DNA of 64,000 nucleotides from Metridium senile (lineage: Eukaryota; Cnidaria; Anthozoa; Actiniaria; Metridiidae). The stretch covers positions 11,752,741 to 11,816,740 of the forward strand of contig OX459098.1 in the NCBI GenBank assembly GCA_949775045.1, read 5' to 3'. Position numbers and translations under genes: made by a program. The notes under the pieces were generated by a model. That model saw only the letters and a list, made by a program, of their open reading frames with translations, was not told the DNA's origin and ran no database searches. Below, one piece after another: positions 35,640-47,429 of the stretch. Each line of letters begins with the position of its first letter. Position 1 is the stretch's first letter.

Positions 35640-35916
35640 TTGGTTTGACATTTTCGCACTTTAGCACCAACTATTAGAACTGTCGTAACTCAAAGCTCTG
35701 TACATGTGACTACGGCCTATGGTTTTACAACAGACAGAGCATTTATATAGTCTTGGATTTATGTGGTACCAGTTTTTACCCCTAGTTTTGTAACTATGTA
35801 TGTCACTGTAGACAGCGAACATGTTTTTAAAACAATTGGGAAGCAGCGCGTTTTGATAGGAGTACATTAATTTTCCCAATTGGATTAATGTCATGGAACT
35901 TTAATATTTGATTATG
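35640..35916 (-). mobile_element. LINE 3' fragment (RT C-terminus)
   Basis: The frame IQLGKLMYSYQNALLPNCF followed by SDIHSYKTRG matches the C-terminal region of LINE pol proteins. It belongs to a different copy from the neighbouring endonuclease piece. It is cut at 35917 by the repeat shared with 45116-45266. Confidence 0.6.
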
Positions 35917-38060
35917 GTTGGCCGTATGTTGCAAAATTCAAGGACATGTATATTTATAGCGGAGCTCCGCGCGGGCCAAAGGCCCGCGCAAGCGGAGCAC
36001 CATACTTAAGAAAAAATGGTAACCCATCGAATTGATTTTTCGTCGACCGACACGTAGGATCGCGGGCGCGCACGTCCGTACAACGTGCCCATCGCGATAC
36101 TGATTGGCTGTTACATTTGGTCGGGAAAGTGATGCGCGCGCACACGGAATAGCAGCGCCCGAAAGCAGGTTTTTCTTTTATCGACAAAAAAGTCAAACAA
36201 ACAACAAAATACAATGTTTAAAATATCAACAGAGAAAGATGAACATCGAAGAAAACAAAGATAGTTTTGGCCGAAGAAGAAAATAAACTCAGGCCGGATA
36301 CAAAAATGAAGAAATTTAACAGTAGAAATAAAAGAAAACGACTGAAAGGCCAAGAAAACGTGTCTCCAGATAAAACTTCTTGGAAGAATAAAGACTACCA
36401 AAGAAGAAAATAAACTTCAAGGAGACAAAAATGAAGAAATTTATCTCAAGAAAAGGAAAAGAAAAAAGGCCAATTGTCTGTAGATAAAACTTCGTAGAAG
36501 AATAAAGACTACAGCAACGTAAAAGAATTGAAAATGAAGCGACTTTATTCGTTATGAAAACTATCTTCAAAATGCTTCCTTCAGTACAGTTTATTTATGG
36601 ATTTTCAAGCTTGGCAGTTTAACTATGATCCATGCTTAATTCATCAAAACTGATTCAAGTACATACATGTATTCGTCAAAATATTATCGATGTCATCCAG
36701 AAGAAGAAAACCTCAGGAAAATAATCACCGATAAAGTAAGTTCAACGAATTCTTTTTTCAAGTCAGTTTTTTGAGAGAAAAATTGTTTGATAACGAGCGT
36801 AAAAAAAAAAAAACACCTAAAAACTTGAAATAATTAAGCTTCAAATCGACCCTTTGTGGTTGATACTTTTAAAAGGTCTTTAATTCCACTTCAAAAGAAC
36901 TTTCAGGTCGTTTGTGTTGTGTTTGAATTTTGAAGATTTGCCATGACTACTTTTTTTAATATTAAATCTAATGCGATGAAAAGGTTTTTTTTATAAAGAA
37001 ATGTTCTAGAATTCCGTTTTTTCCTTTTAATACATAGTTATCATCCTATTTAGTACTTATTCAAGTAACGTTTTTGTCAATATGAAGCTCAAAATCTTGA
37101 TTTTTCTCAGCGTTTTGTCTTGTGTTTGAAGCGAATTTGCCAGGTGAAGGTGCCTTGGCATTCGCAAACACGCCAATGTACGCGTGTCGTGACACAAAGT
37201 GACCGGGATGCTGTCACGAATTTTTGTGCGATTTGAACTCAAAAAGTAAAATCTAAAAATTCATATCTTTCAAAAACGCGTGAATAATACCCCTAATTTT
37301 GTTTCTCTAGAAAAGTTATAGTGATATCGAAGTTTTTTAATTGGTTCATATTTTAAAAACATAAATGGTTTGGGTTGGATTTTTAGTCAATAATTCATCA
37401 TGCATATATATAAAATACCTTTTTCATAATTTGAGCATAAAATTATTGAAAAATATAGTACTTTGTATGCGTGATAAATAGAGTTTTTTGAATTTTTATC
37501 GAAAATGTATATATCGCAGATTATTATTTGCTCAGAAAGTAAATAATTCCGTTCCACCTATATCTATGATTTTGTAGTTGTCTTTTGAGGTTACGTAACT
37601 AAAATAATTACAGTTCAGATTGGGCATGGCCCATGCACAAAAACTATTTACATGCACATATTGATGTTGTAGGAACAATTTAAACTGGAGCTCCGCTATT
37701 AGGTATTACCTAATTTGTATATTATTCAACACGATATATTTACATTCAACTTCACATTTTTGTTCAACTTCAAGCCTCGCTATTTACATTCAACACTTAA
37801 CATTTATTAAACTTCAACGAAGTATATTTGTGTTCAGGTCCGTTTTCCTTTTACATTCAATTTCAACGTATTGTTTTACATTCATCAGCCATTTGCATCC
37901 AACTTCAACTATTGTATTTATATACAATATATACATATTTATATACATATTTATATACATATTCAACTCCAACGTAGTAATATATTCATTCAACAATTTC
38001 AAAGTTCCCGGACATAGGCAAATATCTATTCAACAAAAATCCCCTAGCCTCCACTCCCTT
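35917..38060. repeat. Dispersed TTCAAC-rich repeat, interrupted; second copy at 45116-45266
   Basis: The block GGTTGGCCGTATGTTGCAAA at 35917 continues after the insertion (37720 on) with CACGATATATTTACATTCAA and many ACATTCAAC-like units. The same series occurs uninterrupted on the other strand at 45266-45116. It is non-coding and of unknown class. Confidence 0.6.
35958..37697. mobile_element. GC-rich-ended element with 11-bp TIRs, inserted in the TTCAAC repeat
   Basis: The ends AGCGGAGCTCC and GGAGCTCCGCT bound 1.74 kb. The left end carries a hairpin of GCGCGGGCC/GGCCCGCGC. The interior 36250-36520 is a purine-rich tandem duplication of about 130 bp with GAAGAAAATAAACT units. No transposase is encoded. 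Comparison with the uninterrupted copy at 45 kb defines the left edge; the right edge is less sure because extra bases follow. Confidence 0.55.
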
Positions 38061-39419
38061 ATATCCATTTAAACCAACCTTACTCCATCCCGAAACATCG
38101 CAGTCAGCCGAGTAAGCCATCTTGGATTCTGAACTAGGGGGGTGGTACTAAGTTGAACAAAAATATGAAGTTGAATTTGAACACAATAATATAATTACAG
38201 TTGATGTCCAATTTAACTATTTACATTCTGATGAATAAATATAATGAATAAATATAAACTAGACGCATAACTGCGTGAACTCGGGATTCTCTAAGTCTTA
38301 AAGAGACACGTCGGTCTATTACAAGAAAGGGGCGATATATACCGACTGGCTTTACATTTGAACCTTCTTTGAGAAAGAAATGCTTATGTACCAATCCCCT
38401 TGAACTTTGCTCGCTTTTGACCTTTGCACAGTCAATATAATTATGTAACTTAGAAGACCTGGATGATATATTTGAGCGTATTGATGATAAACAAACCATC
38501 TAAGCTTCCTAAATTTGGTGTTTAAACCCTTATTAATCGTCTTGGCTCACGACTACGATGACAGCGAAAATGTCTATAATTATAATAAACAAAACCTCGA
38601 ATAACGAGATCTGATATTCTTTTTAATCTTTATTGTGACTCCTGCATCGTGATATACATTCATACATGTACAGTCAAACAACTAGTTTTATCTTATATAT
38701 CACTTGCAATCACTTAACGATGAAATGACAATAGTTTGAGTGTAGCAGTCGAAGAACGCGACTGTTTTGTACCATAATATAGTAAATAATATCAAATAGG
38801 GTGAACAGAAAATACTTCCTTGGATTAAAAATGATAAGATAAGTAATGTACTTAGCATTTTTATGAGAGAAATGGTCATACTTGTGTTTGTGAAGGCGGC
38901 CACTTTTAGAATCACATGGTTCATTATATTATTAAAACAGACGTCGCTAATCTTGTTTCTTCTTCGCTTAAAATGCTTGCAATCCTCGTTTTCTCGTTAA
39001 GTCAAGCTTCGTTCACATTCTGTAGTTGAATCCTTTGTGCTTTTACAGTTTGTATAAGTTCAAAAATAAGTCGCTTTTGAATAGATATGTATATCTAAAT
39101 TCACGATAAGTCGTTCTCTCCAAAAGTTTCACGATAAATTCGCTGTATCTCTCAAAATGCCCTTTCCAAAAACGCTCGACATCTTTTAGTGTGGCCATAC
39201 CGCGAATGGTATGTGGATTTGTAAGTGATTTGAGCCTATTTAAAGACGTAGAATCCATAGCTTTCATATCAAACTAGCCAACAAGCCACAAGGTCAACAA
39301 TGTAGCTACGGCGAAACTGAACTTTGACCATACCAGTGTGCGCGTGCGCGGCAAATTGAGGAAGAAGACGAAGAAAGCCGAAACCTATACTCCGGATTCC
39401 ACAGGAATCCCGAGTAATT
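38061..39419. other. Mostly non-coding stretch
   Basis: Small minus-strand frames occur (38221-38499; 39043-39267, with MATLKDVERFWKGHFERYSE), but none has a recognisable domain or splice context. Confidence 0.4.
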
Positions 39420-40886
39420 AATATCAAACACTAGTAGATAAAACTTTATTTGTTAAGGTTCTTTTAAAGTCAGTTACTGATAGGCATCGTTTCAGACGAT
39501 CATCTAGTAGACTGTTCCATATTTTGACAGCCCGGTAATGAAATGTACGTTGAACAGATGTTGTTCTTAATAAGGGTATCTCGAGGCTGTCTTTGTTTCG
39601 TGTCACTCTATTATGGATGTTGCTTCTCGGCAATAGAGTGGAGCATAGATACTCCGGTGCGAGATTATTTGCACACTTGTAAGACATGATAGCATCTCTT
39701 TAGTATAACTGCTGTTTAACAGGAAGCCAGTTAAGTTGGCGGAGAAGAGGTGTTGCGTGATCAAATTTGCCAGAATCTGTAATTATTTTGGAGGCGAAGT
39801 TCTGTATTAATTGTAGTTTCTTAACATTAGAGGCGGAAGTGTTTGACCAGACTGAGGAGCAATAGAACATCTTGCTAAAGACCAGTGAATTAATCATTAA
39901 TAAAAGAGTTTTTTTTATCGAAACATTTCTTGACTCGGTTTATTTGTACCAACTTTGCCAAGCATGATGATATAAGCTGAGCAATGTGGTTATTGTAGGT
40001 GAGATGAGGATCTAGGATCACCCCTAAGTCCTTGGCAGATGTCATAGGTTTGAGTAGTTTGCCCAAGAATGGTACTGTTAAGTTAGAGGGTAGTCTCACC
40101 ACGAGTTGTCTAGTTCCCAGAAGCATGAATTTTGTCTTAGTAGGGTTTATTAGTAAATTGTTATTACAGCACCATTTTGCGACATTTAGCAGATCATCCC
40201 CCAGTTTCTTTAGTGCGCTCTCCACATCTACAAGTGGGAAAGAGAGAAGCAGTTTAGAGTCGTCTACATATGACTCTAGGCAACACTCCTGAGGAGCTCC
40301 AGGTAGGTCGTTCAAGAAGATGCCAAAAAGGAGTGGAGATAAGGTTGGACCTTGAGGGACACCGTGGGTGATAGGTAGGGAATCTGATAAAGTAGATCCA
40401 ATACGGACAACTTGAGAACGACCAGACAAATAGCTCTCAAACCACTTAACTGTAGTCGGTGAAGCACCGACAGCCGAAAATTTTTGTAGTAGTCGACCAT
40501 GGTTGATGCTATCGAATGCTTTGGATAGGTCGAGCAGAATCAGAGCTGTGATCTTCTTTTTGTCCATGGCGTTGAGACATAGACAGTGACATGAATGTTC
40601 AAATTCTCTGTTGAGTGGAGTTTCTTGTTGCCGCTTTGGTGGGAAGATAGTCGGTTGTGACTTGTGAGGAAAGCCGAGAATTGCTCCAACACAATTTTTT
40701 CACATACTTTAGAGGCAACTGTAAGTAGCGATAGTGGACGGTTGTTTGATGCAGATTCGTGGTCACCCTCTTTGAGAAGAGGGATGACTACAGCACTTTT
40801 CCAGGCAGTAGGGAATGTGGAGGTGAGTTTTGAACAGTTAATGATTTCAGTTAACGGGCCAAGGATTACAGGTAGGCAGTCTTTAA
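39420..40886 (-). mobile_element. LINE 3' half (RT to C-terminus), split from its 5' side by the 4.2-kb foldback
   Basis: Minus-strand frames encode LLKEGDHESASNNRPLSLL (RT start), ALILLDLSKAFDSINH, HGVPQGPTLSPLLF, the catalytic YVDDSK, and a C-terminal YKCANNLAPEYL and FHYRAVKIWNSL region ending near 39420. Single-base shifts occur near 40565, 39893 and 39692. At 40886 the frame enters TTAA and the foldback; the missing upstream residues (GLKIKAGVLK) lie on its other side at 45083-45115. Confidence 0.85.
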
Positions 40887-43175
40887 GAGCGTATGCCCAC
40901 ACGGATCGAGAACCTCGTGACAGTTCAAAAAAATCGAAATTCTTTTTATTTCACCAAAAGAAACCCTTTATAGGACTATTTCAAAAAATCATACTTAGAA
41001 GTCCGGAAAAAAAAATTTCGGTGAGAATTTTACAAAAGTTCGAAAACTCGCCTGGCGGGCTAGTTTTCGGCTATTCCGAGGCTCGAAAAATGCCCAACTT
41101 TAACGAAATACTGTACTCTTGAAATGAAAGGGATTAACATGATATTTTACTCAGTTAATAAACATCTCAAAACGTTCACAGAAATCAAAAGATATTTCCT
41201 ATAGAATAAATTTTAATTTTATTCTGAAGCATTTTGTACGACTCATTTTTTGAGTTAATTTATGCGTGGAAAAAAAGGTAATTTTCGCATAGTCAAAACT
41301 ACTCCTGGTATACATATTTTGGACACAAAATTTAAACCATTGTAAAGCAAATTTATCCTTTTATTTCCACAAGAAATTTCAAGCTGGGGAAATAAATAGA
41401 TCGGACGAAAACATTTTTTGAATATGACACTTTCGTGACCGTTTGTCACGCATCTGATAAGCAAATATCAATGAATGCTTCAATAGTAAGCGGTAATTTT
41501 TCCCCAGTTTTGGGACGAAATCATTTCTATTGTTGCAAAACATCACATTAAGCGCTGAAATAGCAATATAACTAAAAGTAGAGTTATTAATAGAGAATAT
41601 TCGTGTTTTATTTTCGCGTGATCATCATTTTTATGCATAAATTAAAATGTCAAATCGAACTAGAAATACATTTGATAATAAAAAGCATCTTACAAATACT
41701 GCACTTTTAGTTGTGTTCTAAATAACAAGACAGTTTTAACTTTTATACATGTAGAATGAACACTTCATTCAAATAATCAATAATTCTTTCAATTAGAACA
41801 TAGGTTAACTATGGCTAGAAGCACTAGTATAGACACCGCTAGCCGTTTGACGCTAACGTGGGTCACGCCATTTCAGTCACGCAATGTCAGTGTTTCTTGA
41901 ATCTGATTCAAGATCGAATTATAACTATTTACTATATACGTTTATGTTCGATACTTTTTTCTAAAACCTTGTACAATTTTCGAACGTCTAAGTTTTGTAC
42001 ATACAGTCATTTGAAAAAGCATTGTCACCGACAAACTACGCGACAAGCACAAGCGGGAGTGTGGTTAACTGAATCACTGAAGCAAAAAATGTTTAGCACG
42101 CACTAAAGAAATATGCTGAAATATGTAGCGAGTAAATGAATGAATGTGTACCTTCGCGTTATGTGCAAAGAAATAAACTGTTGTATAGAGCACTGAGAGC
42201 TCAAGATGTTGATAACTCCTTCAGTGATTTCTACCCATACTCCTTTTAGGTCTAGTCGCGTAGTTGCGAAGCCGGTCGGCGACAGCGTTTTTTCAAATGA
42301 CTGTATACATTCGCCTGACACTAATACAGTTTGAAGTAGTTTTCCCAATATTTGTATGCTAACGAATTGATGCAAGTATTGAATATATCATATTCCTATA
42401 GCTATAGCAATTGCTTGATATAGTTCTAAAATGACTTGAATCAGAAAGCGGTATCAAATATTACACAGGTCCGTGTAATATTTAGGTCGCAGCACAACCT
42501 CGTTCCCAGAGCTTTCTTATCAAAGAAGAGAAGCTTATTAGTGAGTCCCGATTTTGTGTGGAGCCTCGAAATACCCTTATGCTTATTAGTGAGTCCCGAT
42601 TTTCAAATCTAAATAAGAAAACGTTTTGACATGGATTAGGCAGCCCAACCATTCCTAATTGGAGCAGTTATTTATTTTTCACTAAAGGCACTATAAAAAA
42701 AATGTGCGCGATTCTTTTCCTTTTTGATTTTTTATAAATATTGGGATAAATACGTTAGTCGAGCCACAACAAGGTATTGGGCAGTGGAAAATTAGTGGAG
42801 TCAAATAAATAACAAAATATTAACAACGATGACCATGATGATGATGATAATGATGATGATAATTACAGGGCCATGGGATCCGACTAGAATTAATTATTTA
42901 TCCTCCGAAAGAGATATTCTGATTGACTGCTGTCGATGCGTTTATCGCCCTTTACAGTACTTGATCTGTGCCACGCTATTTCTTGAGGTCTTGCGCATTT
43001 CAATTTACCGCATTTTCAACGAATGCCATATTGATCTCTATGGTTGGCACTTGTGTGATTGAGGTGTGGAATTCCATGACTGTAACTACCTAATAACATA
43101 CAAATATGCTTAGAAAATAAACAGCAACATTTCAAAACAGAACTGAAACAAGCTGCTACAACTTACCCGCTCTAG

Positions 43176-43627
43176 CTAGTAATAGTTTTGCTTCACTGTC
43201 CACACTCTCGCGTCTGAACCTATTTTGAGAACTTTTAGATGCCCGGTAGCCTGAGTATCAGGCCCTCTGGGGGTGGTGGGGGGAAGGGGAAAAGGGAGGG
43301 AGCCCGGGAGAGGAGGGGAGGAGATCCCCCCCAGAGGGCCTGATACTCCTTTCCATCCTTTTCCCCCTCCCCTCCCCTCCTCTCCCCGGTCCCCCTCCCC
43401 TTTCCCCTTCCCAGAGGGCCTGATACTCAGGCTAGATGCCCGGTAACATCCCTGTTGCAATCTTTTAACGTCACGCACTCATATTCATCATACTCAGAAG
43501 ACTTTGCACATGAACTACTCTCATTATGAAAAAGTTGTTTGAAAGCCGCACGAAGCCATGTCCTTACTAGTACGACATCTCGTGAAAGAGGATGCAAGAA
43601 CCTTGTGCAAGCTAAAAGTACCAGCAA
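43176..43627 (-). pseudogene. Exon-like ORF interrupted by the MULE-like MITE
   Basis: Minus-strand frame RDVVLVRTWLRAAFKQLFH, then YECVTLKDCNRDVTGHL, runs into the MITE. The same frame resumes beyond it as KVLKIGSDARVWTVKQ, ending in a stop. Continuity across the insertion site hints at a former coding region carried in the foldback centre. The family is unknown. Confidence 0.25.
43248..43433. mobile_element. MULE-like MITE (186 bp) with 24-bp TIRs and 11-bp target duplication
   Basis: Perfect 24-bp inverted ends start AGCCTGAGTATCAGGCCC. They are flanked by an exact AGATGCCCGGT duplication (43237-43247 and 43434-43444). The interior is G-rich on one half and C-rich on the other and contains a third, internal copy of the end motif near 43330. 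The long duplication points to a Mutator-like mover; each end is itself a dyad (CCTGAGTATCAGG). Confidence 0.85.
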
Positions 43628-45530
43628 ACCAGGTCAGACAAGATTGTGATGTGACCTGGTCACGCTCGCTTTTGAAAAGCTTTTATAATCACATAAAATA
43701 ATCGATGAATTATTAACTAATTATCAAATGATTAGCTTTTTCGTACAGAAAGATGTTTTATTGATAAAGTACGTGGAAATAGTACTTAGTAATACTTAAT
43801 AGTATATGTTTCTGACTTTCTTCTGGCATTTCATCTAGGATAATATTTCTAGTCCGATGTGACATTTTAGTTTATGCATATAAATGATGATCACTCGAAA
43901 ATAAAACACAAATATTCTCTAAAATAATGCAAGAAACACTGAAATTGCGCAATCCTGTCATGTTCTAATTGAAAGAATTATTGATTATTTGAATTAAGTT
44001 TTCATGGTATAAAAATTAAAACTTAATCGTCATTTGGAACACAACTAAAAATTTATTTGTAAGATGCTTTTTATTATCAAATTTATTTCCAGTTCGATTT
44101 GACATTTTAATTTTTATTTTAAAAATGATGATCACTCGAAAATAAAACACAAATATTCTCTAAAATAACTCTACTTTTAGTTATATTGCTATTTCAGAGC
44201 TTCATGTGATGTTTTGCAACATTAGAAATGATTTCGTCCCAAAACTGGGTGAAATATTATTGCTTATATTGAAGCATTCATTGATATTTGCTTATGAGAA
44301 GCGTGACAAATAGTCATGAATGGGTCATACTCGAATATTATTTTCGTCCGATGTATGTAGTTCCCAAGTTTAAAATTTCTTATGCGAATAAAAAGATAAA
44401 TTTTCTTTCCAGTGGTGTAATGTGATGTTTTGTAACATTAGAAATGACTTCGTCCCAAAACTGTGAGAAATATTATCGCTTACTAATGAAGCATTCATTG
44501 ATATTTGCTTATCAGAAGCGTGACAAACGGTCACGAAAGGGTCATATTCAAAAAATGTTTTCGTCCGATCTATTTATTTCCCCAGCTTGAAATTTCTTGT
44601 GCGAATAAAAGGATACATTTGCTTTACAATGGTTTAAATTTTGTGTCCAAAATATGTATACCAGGAGTAGTTTTGACTATGCGAAAATTAGCTTTGTTTC
44701 CACGAATAAATTAACTCAAAAAATGAGTCGTACAAAATGCTTCAGAATAAAATTAAAATTTGTTCTATAGGAAATATTTTTTGATTTCTGTGAACGTTTT
44801 GAGATGTTTATTAACTGAGGAAAATATCATGTTAAGCCCTTTCATTGCAAGAGTACCGTATTTCGTTAAAGTTGGGCATTTTTCGAGCCTTGGAATAGCC
44901 GAAAACTGGCCCGCCAGGCGAGTTTTCGAACTTTTGTAAAATTCTCACCGAAAATTTTTTTTTCGGACTTTTTAGTATGATTTTTTGAAATAGTCCTATA
45001 AAGGGTTTCTTTTGGTGAAATAAAAAGAATTTCGAATTTTTTGAACTGTCATGAGGTTCTCGATCCTTATGGGCATACGCTCTTAAGTACTCCTGCTTTG
45101 ATTTTGAGTCCGTCACAAATATACTTCGTTGAAGTTGAATAAATGTTTAGTGTTGAATGTAAATAGCGAGGCTTGAAGTTGAACAAAAATGTGAAGTTTA
45201 ATGTAAATATATCGTGTTGAATATAAATATACGTCCTTGAATTTTGCAACATACGGCCAACCATATTTGATTATCTTTAAAAATTGGGCTAGTATGTGCA
45301 AGGATACTGCTCTTATTAACTATTCTTATAGCGCATTTTTTAGGATCACAATGCGATCAAGATTGGAAGGAAAAGTACAAGCCCATATCATATTGCATAT
45401 CATTATTTTATCATGTAAATTAATCAGGGACTGCATACTGGAGTCTCAATGCGTTTTACAAAAAATATATAAAACTAGGAAAATTATACATTAAAATATC
45501 AATTTACAAAAATAATATAATATATAAATA

Positions 45531-47400
45531 TTAAAAAAGTTTTAAAAAATGTCTCAAGTCTAAAGTTAAAATGAAAAAAACCGGAATAGAAAAAAATGAA
45601 ATATTAAATATTTTTGAATAGGAATGTCTTAAGTCTAACTTTAAAAATACCAAGAGTCTCAGCACTACGTATATGTGTAGGTAAAGTGTTCCACAGTTTA
45701 GGACCAGCGACAGAGTAAGCTCTATCCCCATAACTTTTGGTATTGGACCTTGGCACGAGTAGATCATTCCTAGCCATAGATCTTAGACAGCGGGTGGTAG
45801 GTTTTATTTGTAGGAAATCTCTGAGATATGCAGGAGCCAGACCATTCTGCGATTTGTATGTTAGTAGAAGCAACTTAAAGGTGATACGCTGTTTAACTGG
45901 AAGCCAATGAAGTTTGTGTAGCAGATCAGAAGAGTGAGTGTCGGCCTTTGGTCTCAATACAATTCTTGCTGCTGCATTTTGTACCCTTTGGATCTTCTTA
46001 ATATCGTACTCGGGGAGACCAAAAAGGAGGCTGTTGTACTGATCTAAGCGAGATGTCACAAAGGCATGGATCAGTTTCTTGGTAGTTGAAACATCAAGGT
46101 ATTTACGAATCTTGTTGATGTTACTAAGGGAAAGAAACGACGACTTAGAAGAATTACTAATCTGTTGTTTGAAGGACAGACTCTGATCAATGATGACGCC
46201 AAGATTTCTTGCTTCAGACTTTGTATGAACAATTTCATACTAAATGGGATATTAGAGATATTTGCAATAGAGCGAGAAAACTTTGAATGGATATGGAGAA
46301 CCTCTGTCTTGTGGTCATTCAGAGCAAGCTTGTTGTCGACAGACCAGGATTTAATGTCACATAAACAGTTTTGAACCAGCAGGATTGCCTTGTCATGGTC
46401 AGCTTTATCAATAATTATGTAGTGTTGAGTGTCGTCAGCATATGTCATTTCATTAACTCCGTGAGCTACAAAGATGTCCTCCAACTGCGCAACGTAGAGA
46501 CAGAAGAATAAGGGGCCAAGAACGGAGCCCTGCGGGACACCATAATGGATCACTGAAGGATCAGATTGAGTATTTCCAATGTTTACAAACTGTGTACGAC
46601 CTTGAAAGTATGATCTAATCCAGGCAAGAGCACTGCCAGTTATTCAAAACGATGTTGTAGTCGTGTTAGAAGAATGTCGTGATCGATCATGTCAAAGGCA
46701 GCAGAGTAATCAAGCAATATAAGTAACGCTTCAGAGCCATTGTCAATTGCCCTTAGAAGGTCATTCTGGACACGTAGTAAAGCTGTCTCAGTGCTATGGC
46801 ACTGGCGATATGCAGACTGCAGTGACACAGGCAGCTTTAAGATCATCAGGTATATGGCAAGTAGCAAAAGAAAGGTTGACAATCGTAGTTATAACAGGGA
46901 TAAGAGTATTGATGCATTCCTTCAATATCACTGTAGGAATAGGATCCAGCTTACTAGACTTCGTAGGAGAATTATTAATGATTGATATCACAAGATCAGG
47001 ATTAACAGATCTAGAGGCAAAATCAGACAACTGAGATTGACAAACGTGGTCATGAAGCAGGACGGACAAAGGCTGAACTTGAGTAGAGGCAAGAGAAGCT
47101 CGGATGTTATTAATCTTGGAATTGAAATAATCGGCGAAAGAAGCAGCCAATTTATCCTTAGGGACAGTAGTAGGTAGGACATGAGGTTTTCTACCGTTGA
47201 TTAGCTTATCAACTTCACTGAAAAGTGAGCGTTGATCACATTGAGCAAGTCTAGATGTGTGGTATGTTGTCTTGGCATTAGTAAGGAGACGTTGATATGA
47301 ATTACATAAAGTCGCACCATCTTGCAGCGATAACACCCTTTTGTCCCTGTACTTGGGCATAGTAAGCATTGTTGTCCTTCAGTTTACATGTGGAATCACT
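45531..47400 (-). mobile_element. LINE fragment with internal deletion, inserted in the YqaJ gene
   Basis: From 47400 down: a pre-RT region (KLINGRKPHVLPTTVP, SFADYFNSKI), then [17 protein letters not shown] and [27 protein letters not shown], catalytic MTYADDT, and a C-terminus LHWLPVKQRITFKLLLLTYK ending near 45604, followed by a 3' tail. The RT motifs normally between KAACVT and LQSAY are missing (joint near 46825). Other shifts occur near 46553 and 46070. Its 5' end abuts a TAT/poly-T tract at 47401-47428. Confidence 0.85.
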
Positions 47401-47429
47401 CATTATTATTATTATTATTTTTTTTTTCA

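Larger units (their letters stand above)
40887..45082. mobile_element. 4.2-kb foldback element, TTAA-flanked, nested in a LINE
   Basis: The tips read GAGCGTATGCCC inward and are flanked by TTAA (40883-40886 and 45083-45086). The arms 40887-about 41805 and about 43960-45082 are inverted copies; the right arm also contains a tandem repeat of about 210 bp (44205-44620). Removing the element rejoins a LINE reading frame, which proves insertion. The centre (41806-43959) has no transposase; it holds a GATGAT microsatellite near 42830 and a MULE-like MITE. Confidence 0.85.

Noticed and set aside
43260..43430. CpG island or GC-rich promoter
   Set aside because: The GC-rich block is bounded by exact inverted ends and a target duplication and has G-run/C-run skew with few CpG.
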